Origin: Granulicella sp. WH15
GTDB lineage: Bacteria > Acidobacteriota > Terriglobia > Terriglobales > Acidobacteriaceae
DNA length: 64,000 nucleotides
Assembly (NCBI RefSeq): GCF_009914315.1
Contig: NZ_CP042596.1
Span: forward strand, 682,001 to 746,000
Direction of reading: 5' to 3'
Each line of letters begins with the position of its first letter. Position 1 is the stretch's first letter. The notes beneath the pieces are model-generated. The model searched no databases. It had not been told where the DNA came from and saw only the letters and a program-made list of their open reading frames with translations. Position numbers and translations under genes: made by a program. Shown here in pieces: positions 42,999-51,403 of this stretch.

Positions 42999-44570
42999 AT
43001 GAATCTCAGCACGATCGCACGCCGCCGTACCCCCGCCTTTTTCCTTGGCGCCGCCTTCGCTCTTTCGCTCTCGCTGCCTGCCCTGGTCTCCGCGCAGGAG
43101 CCGAACCCGACCAGCGTTCCCGCACCCGCCGGAGCCGTCGTTACCCAGAACGGCGACGTCTTCTTCTACCAGGTAAAGGTCGTCCAGCGCGACATCGACG
43201 CCGTCAACTACCTGCACCGCAGCGGCTCGACCAAGATCGGCTTCGTCGGCACCGAGCTGCTCCAGGCCGCCAAGGGCGAGGCTGTCGTCAAGAGCCAGAA
43301 CGGCCAGACCAGCATCGACGCGAAGTTCTCCGGTCTCACCCCCGCCAACAGCTTCGGCGCCGAGTACCTGACCTACGTTCTCTGGGCCATCACGCCGGAG
43401 GGCCGCCCCGTCAACCTGGGCGAGATCCTGCCCTCGTCGGGCGGCAAGTCCAGCATCCAGGTCACCACCGCGCTCCAGGCCTTCGGCCTCATCATCACGG
43501 CCGAGCCCTACTTCGCCGTCAGCACGCCCTCCGATGTCATCGTGGTCAAGAACGTCATCATCAACGACAAGACCAACGGCGTGCTCGAGAAGGTGAACAC
43601 CAAGGCCACCCTGATGCCGCGCGGCATCTACACCTTCCAGGGCACCAACGAGAACCCCATCACCCGCAATGAGAAGTCGCCGCTGGAGCTGTATGAGGCC
43701 TATAACGCGGTCCGCATCGCCCAGGCAGCCGGGGCCGACCAGTACGCTCCCGACATTATGGCCAAGGCCAAGCTGGCGCTGAAGAACGCGGCCGACATGG
43801 ACTCGAACAAGAAGCGTGACCTGAAGATGGAGATCACCTTCGCCCGCGGAGCCGTTCAGAGCGCCGAGGATGCCCGCATCAGCACCCTGCGCAAGAAGGC
43901 CGACGAGCGCCGCCGCAACGATCAGGCAGCTAAGGAGCGGGCGCAGCGCGAGGCTGAGCAGTCCCAGCTTGCCGCTCAGCAGTCGCAGCTCCAGGCTGCC
44001 CAGGCCCAGGCTGCTGCCGCCCAGTCCGCTGCCGCACAGGCCCAGGCGGAAGCCGAGCGTCTACGCGCCCAGCACGCCGCCGCCGCTGCTCAGGACGCCG
44101 CTGCCCGCTCCGCTGCGGAGGTAACCGCCGCCCGCGAGCGCCTGCGCGCTCAGCTCAACAAGGTGCTCCAGACCAACGAGACCGCTCGCGGGCTCATCGT
44201 CAACCTGTCCGATGTGCTCTTCGATACCGGTCGCTACACCCTGAAGCAGGACACCAAGATCTCGCTCGCCAAGGTTGCGGTCATCCTGCAGGCGTACCCC
44301 AGCCTGAAGCTGCAGGTGGAGGGCTACACGGACAGCGTCGGCAGCGACGACTATAACCAGAAGCTCTCGGAGAACCGCGCCAACACGGTCAAGGACTTCC
44401 TGATCTCCCAGGGCACGGACCCGGGCAGCATCACCTCGGCGGGCTACGGCAAGGCCAACCCGGTGGCCGATAACGGCACCGCCGCTGGCCGCAAGCAGAA
44501 CCGCCGTGTCGACCTGATCGTCTCGGGAGCGGCTATCGGCGTGCCGACCTCGGCTCCTCCGGCTCAGTAA
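42999..44570 (+). CDS. OmpA-family peptidoglycan-associated protein
   Basis: The product has 523 residues. After a signal peptide (FFLGAAFALSLSLPALVSAQ) come a beta-rich domain of about 230 residues, an alpha-helical segment, and an Ala/Gln-rich coiled coil (roughly residues 300-385). The C-terminal OmpA domain has LSDVLFDTGRYTLK, VEGYTDSVGS and KLSENRANTVKDFL, with the Asp and Arg that hold diaminopimelate. AGGAG precedes the ATG. It probably links the outer membrane to the cell wall. The N-terminal domain is unassigned. Confidence 0.87.
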   Translation: MNLSTIARRRTPAFFLGAAFALSLSLPALVSAQEPNPTSVPAPAGAVVTQNGDVFFYQVKVVQRDIDAVNYLHRSGSTKIGFVGTELLQAAKGEAVVKSQNGQTSIDAKFSGLTPANSFGAEYLTYVLWAITPEGRPVNLGEILPSSGGKSSIQVTTALQAFGLIITAEPYFAVSTPSDVIVVKNVIINDKTNGVLEKVNTKATLMPRGIYTFQGTNENPITRNEKSPLELYEAYNAVRIAQAAGADQYAPDIMAKAKLALKNAADMDSNKKRDLKMEITFARGAVQSAEDARISTLRKKADERRRNDQAAKERAQREAEQSQLAAQQSQLQAAQAQAAAAQSAAAQAQAEAERLRAQHAAAAAQDAAARSAAEVTAARERLRAQLNKVLQTNETARGLIVNLSDVLFDTGRYTLKQDTKISLAKVAVILQAYPSLKLQVEGYTDSVGSDDYNQKLSENRANTVKDFLISQGTDPGSITSAGYGKANPVADNGTAAGRKQNRRVDLIVSGAAIGVPTSAPPAQ

Positions 44571-44588
44571 CCATTCGGTAAAACACTG

Positions 44589-44627
44589 TCCCCACTGCTC
44601 CTCCGCACCCTTGAGCCGCAGTGGGGA
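44589..44627 (+). terminator. Hairpin after the OmpA-like gene
   Basis: TCCCCACTGC (44589-44598) pairs perfectly with GCAGTGGGGA (44618-44627), with a 19-base loop. TACTTATT follows; it is a probable but weak intrinsic terminator. Confidence 0.5.
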
Positions 44628-44675
44628 TACTTATTGATGCACGGCAATGGTCAAAGCTGGTACAAAGGTATGACC

Positions 44676-45452
44676 ATGCTATCTCTTCGCGGAAAGATCG
44701 TCCTCATCACCGGCGCAACCTCGGGCATCGGTCGTGCCACTGCCTTCGCCTTCGCGGCTCTCGGAGCTAAACTCATCCTCTGCGCCCGCCGTCTCGAAGT
44801 CCTCACCGAGCTGACGCCCCAGCTCCTCGAAGCGGGAGCCGAAGATGTGCTCAACATCAAGCTCGACGTGCAGGATCGCGCCGCCGTTGAGGCCGAGCTG
44901 GGCGCCGACCTCGATCCCGAGTGGCAGGAGATCGCCGTTCTGGTCAACAACGCAGGCCTCAGCCGCGGACTCACCAAGCTCTGGGAGGACGACGTCCAGA
45001 ACTGGGAAGAGATGATCGACACCAACATCAAGGGGCTGCTCTACGTCACCCGCACGGTGGTCCCGGGCATGGTCGCGCGCGGTGCGGGCCACGTCATCAA
45101 CCTCGGCTCCACGGCGGGCCACGAGACCTACGCCAACGGGGCCGTCTACTGCGCCACCAAGGCTGCCGAGCTGGCCATCACCGAGGGCCTCCTCATCGAC
45201 CTGATCGCCTCCCCCGTCCGCGCCACCTCCATCGACCCCGGCATGACCGAGACCAGCTTCGCGGAGGTTCGCTTCCGTGGCAACAAGGAGCGCGCCGCGC
45301 AGGTCTACGCCAACATCACGCCGCTACAGCCGGAAGACGTCGCCGATACCATCGTCTGGGTAGCGACCCGCCCCGCTCACGTCAACATCCACGACATCGT
45401 GATGACGACGGTCGATCAGGCCAACTCAACGGTCTTCAACCGCCACTCCTAA
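44676..45452 (+). CDS. Short-chain dehydrogenase/reductase (YdfG-like)
   Basis: The product has 258 residues from ATG 44676, chosen because AAAGG lies seven bases before it; in-frame ATGs at 44637 and 44670 are alternatives. The cofactor loop is TGATSGIGRA, with CARR suggesting NADP, NNAGLS in the core, and the catalytic Ser and Tyr-x3-Lys in LGSTAGHETY and VYCATKAA. DPGMTETSF and the C-terminal VNIHDIVMTT resemble YdfG-type 3-hydroxy acid dehydrogenases. The substrate is inferred only from that likeness. Confidence 0.88.
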   Translation: MLSLRGKIVLITGATSGIGRATAFAFAALGAKLILCARRLEVLTELTPQLLEAGAEDVLNIKLDVQDRAAVEAELGADLDPEWQEIAVLVNNAGLSRGLTKLWEDDVQNWEEMIDTNIKGLLYVTRTVVPGMVARGAGHVINLGSTAGHETYANGAVYCATKAAELAITEGLLIDLIASPVRATSIDPGMTETSFAEVRFRGNKERAAQVYANITPLQPEDVADTIVWVATRPAHVNIHDIVMTTVDQANSTVFNRHS

Positions 45453-45489
45453 ACGGCCACAGAACCGGGTGGGGAAGCAAACAATCCCC

Positions 45490-45700
45490 ACCCACGACCA
45501 GCCGTTGCCTGTTCCTGTTCTTGTCGTTGCTTGTTCTTTTGGTTGTCATTCAGGAGCGAAGCGGAGGAATCTGCTTCTGTTTTTGCTTTTGCCGTTGCTT
45601 TTGTTGTTGCTGTTGCCTCTGGGGTAGGTCCGGGCTTTAGCCCGGACACTTAAAGCCATGCACAATGCGGGCTTTAGCCCCCGAGGTATGCTTTCTTCAA
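45490..45700. repeat. GGGCTAAAGCCC repeat element, family B, inverted copy
   Basis: In reverse orientation to 7455-7625 it carries GGTTGTCATTCAGGAGCGAAGCGGAGGAAT, a T-rich run of GTTGC/TTGCTT units, the perfect hairpin GTCCGGGCT-TT-AGCCCGGAC (45628-45647) and GCGGGCTTTAGCCCCCGAGG. No gene is seen from 45453 to 45808. Confidence 0.8.
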
Positions 45701-45713
45701 AAGAGGAAAGACG

Positions 45714-45796
45714 TCCTGCCGGACGGGCCCGCTACGCGCGGGGCGGGCGTTCACACGCCTTTTTACTGCTTCGCATGGCCTCCCGCTGGTCGGGAC
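45714..45796. repeat. Partial family A repeat
   Basis: Modules CCTGCCGGACGGGCC, GCTACGCGCGGGGCGGGCG, CACGCCTTTTTACTGCTTCGC and CCTCCCGCTGGTCGG are present, with one hairpin arm only. Confidence 0.75.
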
Positions 45797-45808
45797 TGAG
45801 ATTCTCGC

Positions 45809-46087
45809 CTACAGGTGCAGCGTCCAGCCCAGCTCGGCGAGCTTCTCTTCAATATCCGCCAGCGCATTGGTCAGCGCCGTCCGCCGATGAACATTCGACG
45901 TCCGCTCCGAAAGGATGCGCTCCCGCTGCAACTCCAGCTCCTGCACCTTCCGCCGGCGATTCGCGTCGGCCACAATGTTATTTTCGGCGACAACCTTCGC
46001 CGCAGCCTTCTCAGCCGCTGCCGCCTTAGCCTGCGTAGCTTCCGCCTGCTGTCCTTCGACCGATTTGCTTTCCCATCCTTGCGCCAT
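45809..46087 (-). CDS. Small coiled-coil hypothetical protein
   Basis: The 92-residue product is almost entirely helical and charged: an Ala/Lys/Glu-rich first half (AKAAAAEKAAAKVVAE), then RRRKVQELELQRERIL and ALADIEEKLAELGW. No cysteine or known motif is present. A TAGAAT box lies six bases before the ATG, which supports expression. It is divergent from the ABC transporter genes. Confidence 0.65.
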   Translation of the reverse strand: MAQGWESKSVEGQQAEATQAKAAAAEKAAAKVVAENNIVADANRRRKVQELELQRERILSERTSNVHRRTALTNALADIEEKLAELGWTLHL

Positions 46088-46093
46088 ATCCCG

Positions 46094-46099
46094 ATTCTA
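46094..46099 (-). promoter_or_regulatory. TAGAAT -10-like box before the coiled-coil gene
   Basis: The complement reads TAGAAT, six bases, then ATG, with no ribosome binding site. Confidence 0.45.
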
Positions 46100-46183
46100 C
46101 CGCTTCCGATTCAACGAAGGTGCCTATAATCGGGTCAGGCACGCGAGATAGGCCCAGACCGGGAACTAGAACAGGGAATCCGA

Positions 46184-47125
46184 GTGATCGTAGAAGTCCA
46201 GGGACTGAACAAGATTTACGAAGGTAAGCAGCGCGTCGTCGCCGTCGATGGCATCGACCTCGCAGTAGGCTCCGGCCAGATCTTCGGCCTGCTCGGCCCC
46301 AACGGCGCGGGCAAGACGACCACCATCAGCATCTGCACCACCCGCGTGCTGCCCAGCTCCGGGGTGGTCCGCATCGCCGGAGTGGACGTCGTCGCCAACC
46401 CTGCCGTTGCCCGCCGCTCTATCGGCGTCGTGCCCCAGTACAACACGCTCGACCGCGCCTGCACCATCGCCGAGAACATCAACTTCCACTGCCTCTACTT
46501 CGGCTTCTCCCGCGCCGAGGCCAAGGCCCGCACGGCCCAGCTCCTCGATCAGTTCCATCTCTCCGAGCGCGTCAACGCCTACCCCTCGCAGCTCTCCGGA
46601 GGGCTGGCCCAGCGCGTCCAGATCGCCCGCGCTATCGCCCACCGGCCCAAGGTGCTCTTCCTCGACGAGCCATCTGCGGGCCTCGATCCGCAGTCCCGCA
46701 TCGCCATGTGGGAGGCCGTGCGCGGCCTGCGCGAGGAGGGAATCACCGTCGTCCTGACCACGCACTACATGGAGGAGGCCGACGAGCTGTGCGACCGCGT
46801 CGCCATCATCGACCACGGCAAGATCCTGGTCGAGGACACCCCCGCCAACCTGAAGAACTCGGTCGGTGCGCAGAAGGTCTACGAGCTTCAGCTCCGCGAC
46901 TCGCGGGGCATCGCCACGCTGGCAGCTTCGCTCAAGTTGCTCTCCGGCGTTACGAAGGCCGAGCCGACTCCCGAGGGCATCCGAGTCTTAGCTCACGGGG
47001 CCGACGGGCTACTCTCTGAAGTCGTTACCGCCGCGAACCCCTTCGGGCTGCGCGACATGACCATCACCGAGACCAGCCTCGAGACCGTCTTCATCCAACT
47101 GACCGGCCGCGATCTTCGCGAGTAA
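46184..47125 (+). CDS. ABC transporter ATP-binding protein (DrrA type)
   Basis: The 313-residue ATPase starts at GTG 46184 after AGGGAATCC. It has Walker A GPNGAGKTT, signature LSGGLAQRVQIARAI, Walker B VLFLDEPSAGLD and switch His in TTHYMEEADE. The C-terminal extension after the nucleotide domain resembles the daunorubicin-resistance DrrA subfamily. It pairs with the permease 21 bases downstream to form an exporter; the cargo is unknown. Confidence 0.92.
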   Translation: MIVEVQGLNKIYEGKQRVVAVDGIDLAVGSGQIFGLLGPNGAGKTTTISICTTRVLPSSGVVRIAGVDVVANPAVARRSIGVVPQYNTLDRACTIAENINFHCLYFGFSRAEAKARTAQLLDQFHLSERVNAYPSQLSGGLAQRVQIARAIAHRPKVLFLDEPSAGLDPQSRIAMWEAVRGLREEGITVVLTTHYMEEADELCDRVAIIDHGKILVEDTPANLKNSVGAQKVYELQLRDSRGIATLAASLKLLSGVTKAEPTPEGIRVLAHGADGLLSEVVTAANPFGLRDMTITETSLETVFIQLTGRDLRE

Positions 47126-47146
47126 TCCGACTCCCAAGAGGTCCCC

Positions 47147-48019
47147 ATGAGCACCACCGCCATCCGCACGGCCACCATCGAGAGCCCCGCCTCGAACCTC
47201 ACCCAGTACACCCGCGCTTTCGCCGGACTCTTCCTGCGCGACCTCTACGTGCTGCGCCGCGAGCTGTTTCCCTTCGTCATCCGCGTCTGCATGAACCCGC
47301 TGCTCTTCCTCTTCGTCTTCACGTACATCATGCCGCATATCTCGGGCGGCGGAGCTGGCGCGGGCATGAACCCCACGGCCCACATGGCCGAGGCCACCGG
47401 CTCTAACTTCTCGACGATCCTGCTGCCGGGCCTGATGGCGGTGGCGATCATGTTCTCGGGCATCGCCGCCGTGGCCCTGCCGCTGGCGCAGGAGTTCGGC
47501 ATCACCCGCGAGATCGACGACCGCGTGATGTGCCCGCTGCCCGTGGCCGCCGTGGCTGCGGAGAAGATCGTCTTCTCGGCCATGCAGAGCATGATCGCCG
47601 CCGCCGTGGTCTTCCCGCTGGCCTACTACGTGCCTTCGACGCCGGTCGTCGCCCACGTCTCCAGTTGGCCGTTCCTGCTGCTGGTGCTGGTGCTGGCGAG
47701 CCTCACTGCCGGGGCGCTCGGCCTGACCATCGGCACCTCGGTCAAGCCGCAGCAGATCGGCCTGATCTTCGGCGTGGTCGTCATGCCGATCACCTTCCTC
47801 GGCTGCGTCTACTACCCCTGGGCCGCGCTCAAGCCGATCCCGTACCTGCAATATGGAGTCCTCATCAACCCCATCGTGTACATGAGCGAGGGTCTCCGCG
47901 CGTCACTGATTCCCGGCGCACACATGCCCGAGCCGCTCATCCTCGGGATGCTCTGCTTCTTCCTTGTGCTGCTGAGCTGGCTGGGGATGCGCGGTTTCCT
48001 GCGCAGGGTAATCGGGTAA
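47147..48019 (+). CDS. ABC-2 type transporter permease
   Basis: The 290-residue inner-membrane protein has six hydrophobic helices, first at VIRVCMNPLLFLFVFTYIM. The ABC-2 motif region includes EFGITREIDDRVMCPLP and a late FLGCVYYPWAALKPIPYLQ. AGAGG precedes the ATG. It is the membrane partner of the ATPase just upstream, as in DrrAB-type exporters. Confidence 0.9.
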   Translation: MSTTAIRTATIESPASNLTQYTRAFAGLFLRDLYVLRRELFPFVIRVCMNPLLFLFVFTYIMPHISGGGAGAGMNPTAHMAEATGSNFSTILLPGLMAVAIMFSGIAAVALPLAQEFGITREIDDRVMCPLPVAAVAAEKIVFSAMQSMIAAAVVFPLAYYVPSTPVVAHVSSWPFLLLVLVLASLTAGALGLTIGTSVKPQQIGLIFGVVVMPITFLGCVYYPWAALKPIPYLQYGVLINPIVYMSEGLRASLIPGAHMPEPLILGMLCFFLVLLSWLGMRGFLRRVIG

Positions 48020-48023
48020 AGAT

Positions 48024-48120
48024 AAAAAGCGCCCTCGCGCCGGGCGGGCGGCACTTCGTGCGGTCCTCGGGGCGGGCGTGGGTAAGTCAATATCCGAGGG
48101 CCTCCCGCTGGTCGGCAGCG
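48024..48120. repeat. Composite palindromic repeat, family A
   Basis: AAAAAGCGCCCTCGCGCCGGGCG, GCACTTCGTGCGGTCCTCGGGGCGG and CCTCCCGCTGGTCGG are present. It sits between the convergent permease and YpdA genes. On the minus strand the first module is a stem followed by CTTTTT, after ypdA. Confidence 0.85.
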
Positions 48121-48136
48121 TGAGGCCCGAGAAATA

Positions 48137-49159
48137 TTAGCCCTTCGCTAGAGTGCTGAGCGAGGCACGCAGCGAGTCCGCAATCAGCTTCCCGTGGAAG
48201 CGTCCGTTCTCGATAAACACCTCGTTCGTCCGCTCCCCAGCCACGATCACGCCCGCCAGATAGATCCCCGGCACATTGCTCTCATGCGTAGCCGGATCGC
48301 ACACCGGGCACCGCGCATTGGCCTCATCCAGCTTCACTCCCAGCCGCTCGATGAACTCGAAGTCCGGGTGATACCCCGTCAGCGCGAACACAAAATCATT
48401 CGCAATCGTTACCTCTCCGTCAGGGGTAGACAGCACTACCTCATCCTCTCCAATCTTCTTTACCGAGCTGGAGAAGTAAGCCGTAATCTCCCCGTTCTTC
48501 ACGCGGTTATTGATATCCGGCAGAATCCAGTACTTCACATGCCGGTGCATCTCCGCGCCGCGATGCACCAGAGTCACCTTGGCTCCATGCCGCCACAGGT
48601 CCAATGCGGCAATCGCAGCCGAGTTCTTCCCCCCGATCACCAGCACGTTCAGCCCAAAGAACGGGTGAGGCTCGTGATAGTAGTGCTTCACCTTGCTCAG
48701 CTCTTCACCTTCGATACCCATGTAATTCGGCAGGTCATAGTACCCGGTCGAGACGATCAGCTTCCGTGCCCGAACCTCCACCGCTCGCCCGAATTTATCG
48801 GACATATGCACGGTAAACTCGCCATCCGCGCCCGAGACCCGCTCCACCGTCAGGTACTGCCGCACGTCCAGCCGATAGTGCTCGGCGACCTTGCGGTAGT
48901 ATTCGAGCGCCTCATTGCGGTTGGGCTTCTGGTTTGGGCTGGCGAAGGGCATATCGCCGATCTCGAGCAGCTCCGGCGTCGTAAAGAAGGTCATATGCGC
49001 CGGGTAGTGAAACAGCGAGTTGCACAGGCAGCCCTTATCGACGACCACCACGGAGAACCCCGCCCGCTGCGCATCAATCGCACACGCCAACCCCGTCGGC
49101 CCCGCCCCAATCACCAGCACATCGTAGATCCGGTTCTCAACTCGCGCATCCATGCTCAT
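48137..49159 (-). CDS. ypdA: YpdA-family bacillithiol disulfide reductase
   Basis: This 340-residue single-domain flavoprotein has GAGPTGLACAIDAQ (FAD), VIGGKNSAAIAALDLWRHGA (NADPH) and FALTGYHPDFEFI. The Cys in KGCLCNSLFHYP is in the YpdA position; a classical thioredoxin-reductase C-x2-C is missing. YpdA reduces oxidised bacillithiol, which suggests this organism uses that thiol. The ATG at 49159 is preferred because TAGAAT lies six bases upstream. Confidence 0.87.
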   Translation of the reverse strand: MSMDARVENRIYDVLVIGAGPTGLACAIDAQRAGFSVVVVDKGCLCNSLFHYPAHMTFFTTPELLEIGDMPFASPNQKPNRNEALEYYRKVAEHYRLDVRQYLTVERVSGADGEFTVHMSDKFGRAVEVRARKLIVSTGYYDLPNYMGIEGEELSKVKHYYHEPHPFFGLNVLVIGGKNSAAIAALDLWRHGAKVTLVHRGAEMHRHVKYWILPDINNRVKNGEITAYFSSSVKKIGEDEVVLSTPDGEVTIANDFVFALTGYHPDFEFIERLGVKLDEANARCPVCDPATHESNVPGIYLAGVIVAGERTNEVFIENGRFHGKLIADSLRASLSTLAKG

Positions 49160-49165
49160 GTGTCT

Positions 49166-49171
49166 ATTCTA
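49166..49171 (-). promoter_or_regulatory. TAGAAT -10-like box before ypdA
   Basis: The complement reads TAGAAT, six bases, then ATG. No ribosome binding site is visible. Confidence 0.5.
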
Positions 49172-49229
49172 GGGATAGCTCTTGTTCCCGCGCCAGAAGA
49201 GGGCGAAAATGAAAGCGTCGGGCTGGATT

Positions 49230-49526
49230 ATGGACAAGAATACCGTTCTCGAGATTCTGCGCATTCACGCCCCCGAGTTGAAGGCCGCCGGGGTAGCTCA
49301 CCTGCGCCTTTTCGGCTCGATAGCCCGCGACGAGGCCAACGAGCACTCGGATATCGACCTGATGGCCGACCTCGATCCCGCGATGAAGGTCACGCTCTTC
49401 ACCCTCGGCGGCCTGCAGCACCAGGTCAACACCCTGCTCGGCACCGAGGTCGACTTGACCTTCACCGCGATGATGCGCGAGCCTATCCGCCAGCGTGCCC
49501 TGCGGGAGGCGATTATTGCCTTTTAG
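49230..49526 (+). CDS. Minimal nucleotidyltransferase (MNT antitoxin-like)
   Basis: The 98-residue protein is a lone polymerase-beta-type nucleotidyltransferase: FGSIARDEANEHSDIDLMAD carries the GS and D-x-D catalytic residues, with a third acidic residue in EVDLTF. MNT proteins of HEPN/MNT pairs silence the HEPN partner, in studied cases by adding AMP to it. Start MDKNTV is preferred over upstream in-frame codons by family length. It overlaps the HEPN gene by 11 bases. Confidence 0.85.
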   Translation: MDKNTVLEILRIHAPELKAAGVAHLRLFGSIARDEANEHSDIDLMADLDPAMKVTLFTLGGLQHQVNTLLGTEVDLTFTAMMREPIRQRALREAIIAF

Positions 49527-49863
49527 AGATCCCCGCACACACTTTCAGGACATTCTCGACAGCATCGCCCTCATACGCAGCTTCGCAGCTGATCTCAGCC
49601 TGGAGGAGTATCGGCTCGATATCAAGACCAAGTCCGCCGTGGAGCGTCAGCTCCAGATCATGACCGAAGCAGCCCGCAGGCTTGGGGACGACGCCGAGTT
49701 GCTGTGTCCGGGGCCGGACTGGAGGGCGATTCGCGATCTGGGCAATGTACTGCGGCATGCCTACCACAGCATCGACGACGGCATCATCTGGGATGCGATC
49801 CACGATCAACTCCCCGCGCTGGAAGCCACGGTCGCACAGGCTCTGGCGGCTCTTAATCCCTAA
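49516..49863 (+). CDS. HEPN protein (HepT/DUF86 toxin-like)
   Basis: The product has 115 residues from TTG 49516, chosen because GGGAGG (49504-49509) sits six bases before it; GTG 49495 is the alternative. It is all helical: HFQDILDSIALIRSF, YRLDIKTKSAVERQLQIMTEAARRL, and near the end IRDLGNVLRHAYHSID. HEPN RNases use an R-x4-6-H motif; here the usual Arg position is Gly (GNVLRH) while the His and Tyr are kept. It forms an overlapping pair with the MNT gene. Toxicity is inferred from the family. Confidence 0.82.
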   Translation: MPFRDPRTHFQDILDSIALIRSFAADLSLEEYRLDIKTKSAVERQLQIMTEAARRLGDDAELLCPGPDWRAIRDLGNVLRHAYHSIDDGIIWDAIHDQLPALEATVAQALAALNP

Positions 49864-50576
49864 TCCATCTCCACCAGTTTGTGCGCGATGGAGAACAGCG
49901 CCAGCTCCAGCCGCGTCGAGACGCCGGTCTTGTCGAAGATGTTCGACAGGTGCCGCTTCACCGTCTCCTCGCTGATGCCGAACTGCTTAGCGATGTCCTT
50001 GTTGCTGCACCCCTCCACGATGCACCGCACCACCTCCAGCTCGCGGGGTGTCAGCCCGTAGGTCTTCCGCTCGGTCGCCGCGGCGGCCCTCTGGGTCAGC
50101 TCGGCCAGCGCCTTCAGCAGGTTCGCCACTCGCTCGCCGCCGATCCAGTAATCTCCGCCCACCACCGCCCGCAGCGCGTTCGCCAGATCCCCGGCCACCG
50201 AGTCCTTCAGCAGAATGCCGCGTGCGCCGATCTGCAACGCCTCGATGACCTGCTGGGTCGAGATCGTGCTCGTCAGCAGCAGTATCTTCACTCGTGGCGA
50301 CCGCGCCATGATGGCCCGCATGGCCTCCAGCCCCGGCAGGCGCGGCATCATCAGGTCGAGCAGCAGGATATCCGGCTCCAGCTCCAGCGTCTGCGTGATG
50401 GCGACGTCGCCGTCCTCGGCCTCGCCGACCACGGCGAAGCCAGGCTCGCTCAGCAGCATGTTTTTTACACCGAAGCGCACCACAGGGTGATCGTCCGCGA
50501 CGACGATCCGTATCGTATGAGCCGTGGCCGTCGCCGGGGTGCTAAGCGCCGAGACGCTGCCAACAGTAGGATTCAT
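49860..50576 (-). CDS. NarL/FixJ-type response regulator
   Basis: The product has 238 residues. The receiver domain starts IRIVVADDHPVVRFG, has the phosphorylated Asp in DILLLDLMMPRLPG and Lys in ILLKDSVAG. The LuxR-type helix-turn-helix is LTPRELEVVRCIVEGCSNKDIAKQ then EETVKRHLSNIF. It is a DNA-binding regulator; its kinase is not adjacent. Its stop overlaps the HEPN gene end by four bases in convergent orientation. It may share a transcript with the REC-HPt gene upstream, 58 bases away. Confidence 0.9.
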   Translation of the reverse strand: MNPTVGSVSALSTPATATAHTIRIVVADDHPVVRFGVKNMLLSEPGFAVVGEAEDGDVAITQTLELEPDILLLDLMMPRLPGLEAMRAIMARSPRVKILLLTSTISTQQVIEALQIGARGILLKDSVAGDLANALRAVVGGDYWIGGERVANLLKALAELTQRAAAATERKTYGLTPRELEVVRCIVEGCSNKDIAKQFGISEETVKRHLSNIFDKTGVSTRLELALFSIAHKLVEMD

Positions 50577-50634
50577 GCGTTATATCGCTCCTGTATTGAA
50601 TCCGGGGAGAACCTGCAGGTACAGCAGAAGTACA

Positions 50635-51309
50635 TTATTCCTGAGCGTCCAGCATACGCTGAAGCCTGCCGCAGGCTGCAAGGAATCCGTCGAGCGCCCG
50701 CAGCCGGACATCCCGGTCGACATTCTCCTCCATGCCCTCCATAGCCGCCGCCAGCTTGTGCAGCTCGGTCGCGCCCACCAGCCCGCATCCGCCCTTCAGC
50801 GCGTGAGCCTCGCGGACATAGGCCGCATGGTCGTCTGCCTCGGCTGATTGCCGCATCCGCGCCACGCGCTTTTTAGCATCTTCAAGACACATCGCATACA
50901 TCGCCCGGCGCTGCTCTACGCCCATCGCTTCCGTCAGGCTCCGCAGGGTGCTCTCGTTCAGCACCTGCGCTTTGCCGTCGAGCAGCGCGGACAGCTCCTC
51001 CATCGCAAACGGCTTCCGCAGAAAGCCATCGAAGACCTCGCCTCCGCCATCGCCGCTCGCGCTCATGGCGATGATCCGGGTTCCCGTCGCGCAGACCTCA
51101 CGCAGGGCCGAAGCCAGGGCAGCGCCGCTGGTCCCCGGCATCCGCAGATCGGTCAGGATGATCTCCGCAGGCGATCCTTCGGCCAGTATCGTCAACGCCG
51201 CATCGCCCGATTCGGCGGCTGTAGCCTGAAATCCGGCCTCCTCGGCCAACAGGCACAGCACCTCCCGGCTCACCGCATCGTCATCCACAATCATCAGCCG
51301 CTTCGCCAT
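50635..51309 (-). CDS. Receiver-HPt two-domain protein
   Basis: The product has 224 residues from ATG 51309, chosen for the GGAAAGGG site just before it. The receiver has LMIVDDDAVSREVL, the phosphorylated Asp in IILTDLRMPG and Lys in FLRKPF. The C-terminal HPt domain has the phospho-His in REAHALKGGCGLVGA. No kinase or output domain is present, so it probably passes phosphate between other proteins, possibly to the NarL-type regulator downstream. Confidence 0.85.
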   Translation of the reverse strand: MAKRLMIVDDDAVSREVLCLLAEEAGFQATAAESGDAALTILAEGSPAEIILTDLRMPGTSGAALASALREVCATGTRIIAMSASGDGGGEVFDGFLRKPFAMEELSALLDGKAQVLNESTLRSLTEAMGVEQRRAMYAMCLEDAKKRVARMRQSAEADDHAAYVREAHALKGGCGLVGATELHKLAAAMEGMEENVDRDVRLRALDGFLAACGRLQRMLDAQE

Positions 51310-51391
51310 AACCCTTTCCCACTCCGGCATATGCGGAGTCTGTTCCATCCGGTACAGCCAAACATAGCAGCAAAAAATAATCCCAACGCGT

Positions 51392-51397
51392 TACAGT
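51392..51397 (+). promoter_or_regulatory. TACAGT -10-like box before DUF2339 gene
   Basis: TACAGT, six bases (AGGGCG), then ATG 51404. Confidence 0.4.
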
Positions 51398-51403
51398 AGG
51401 GCG

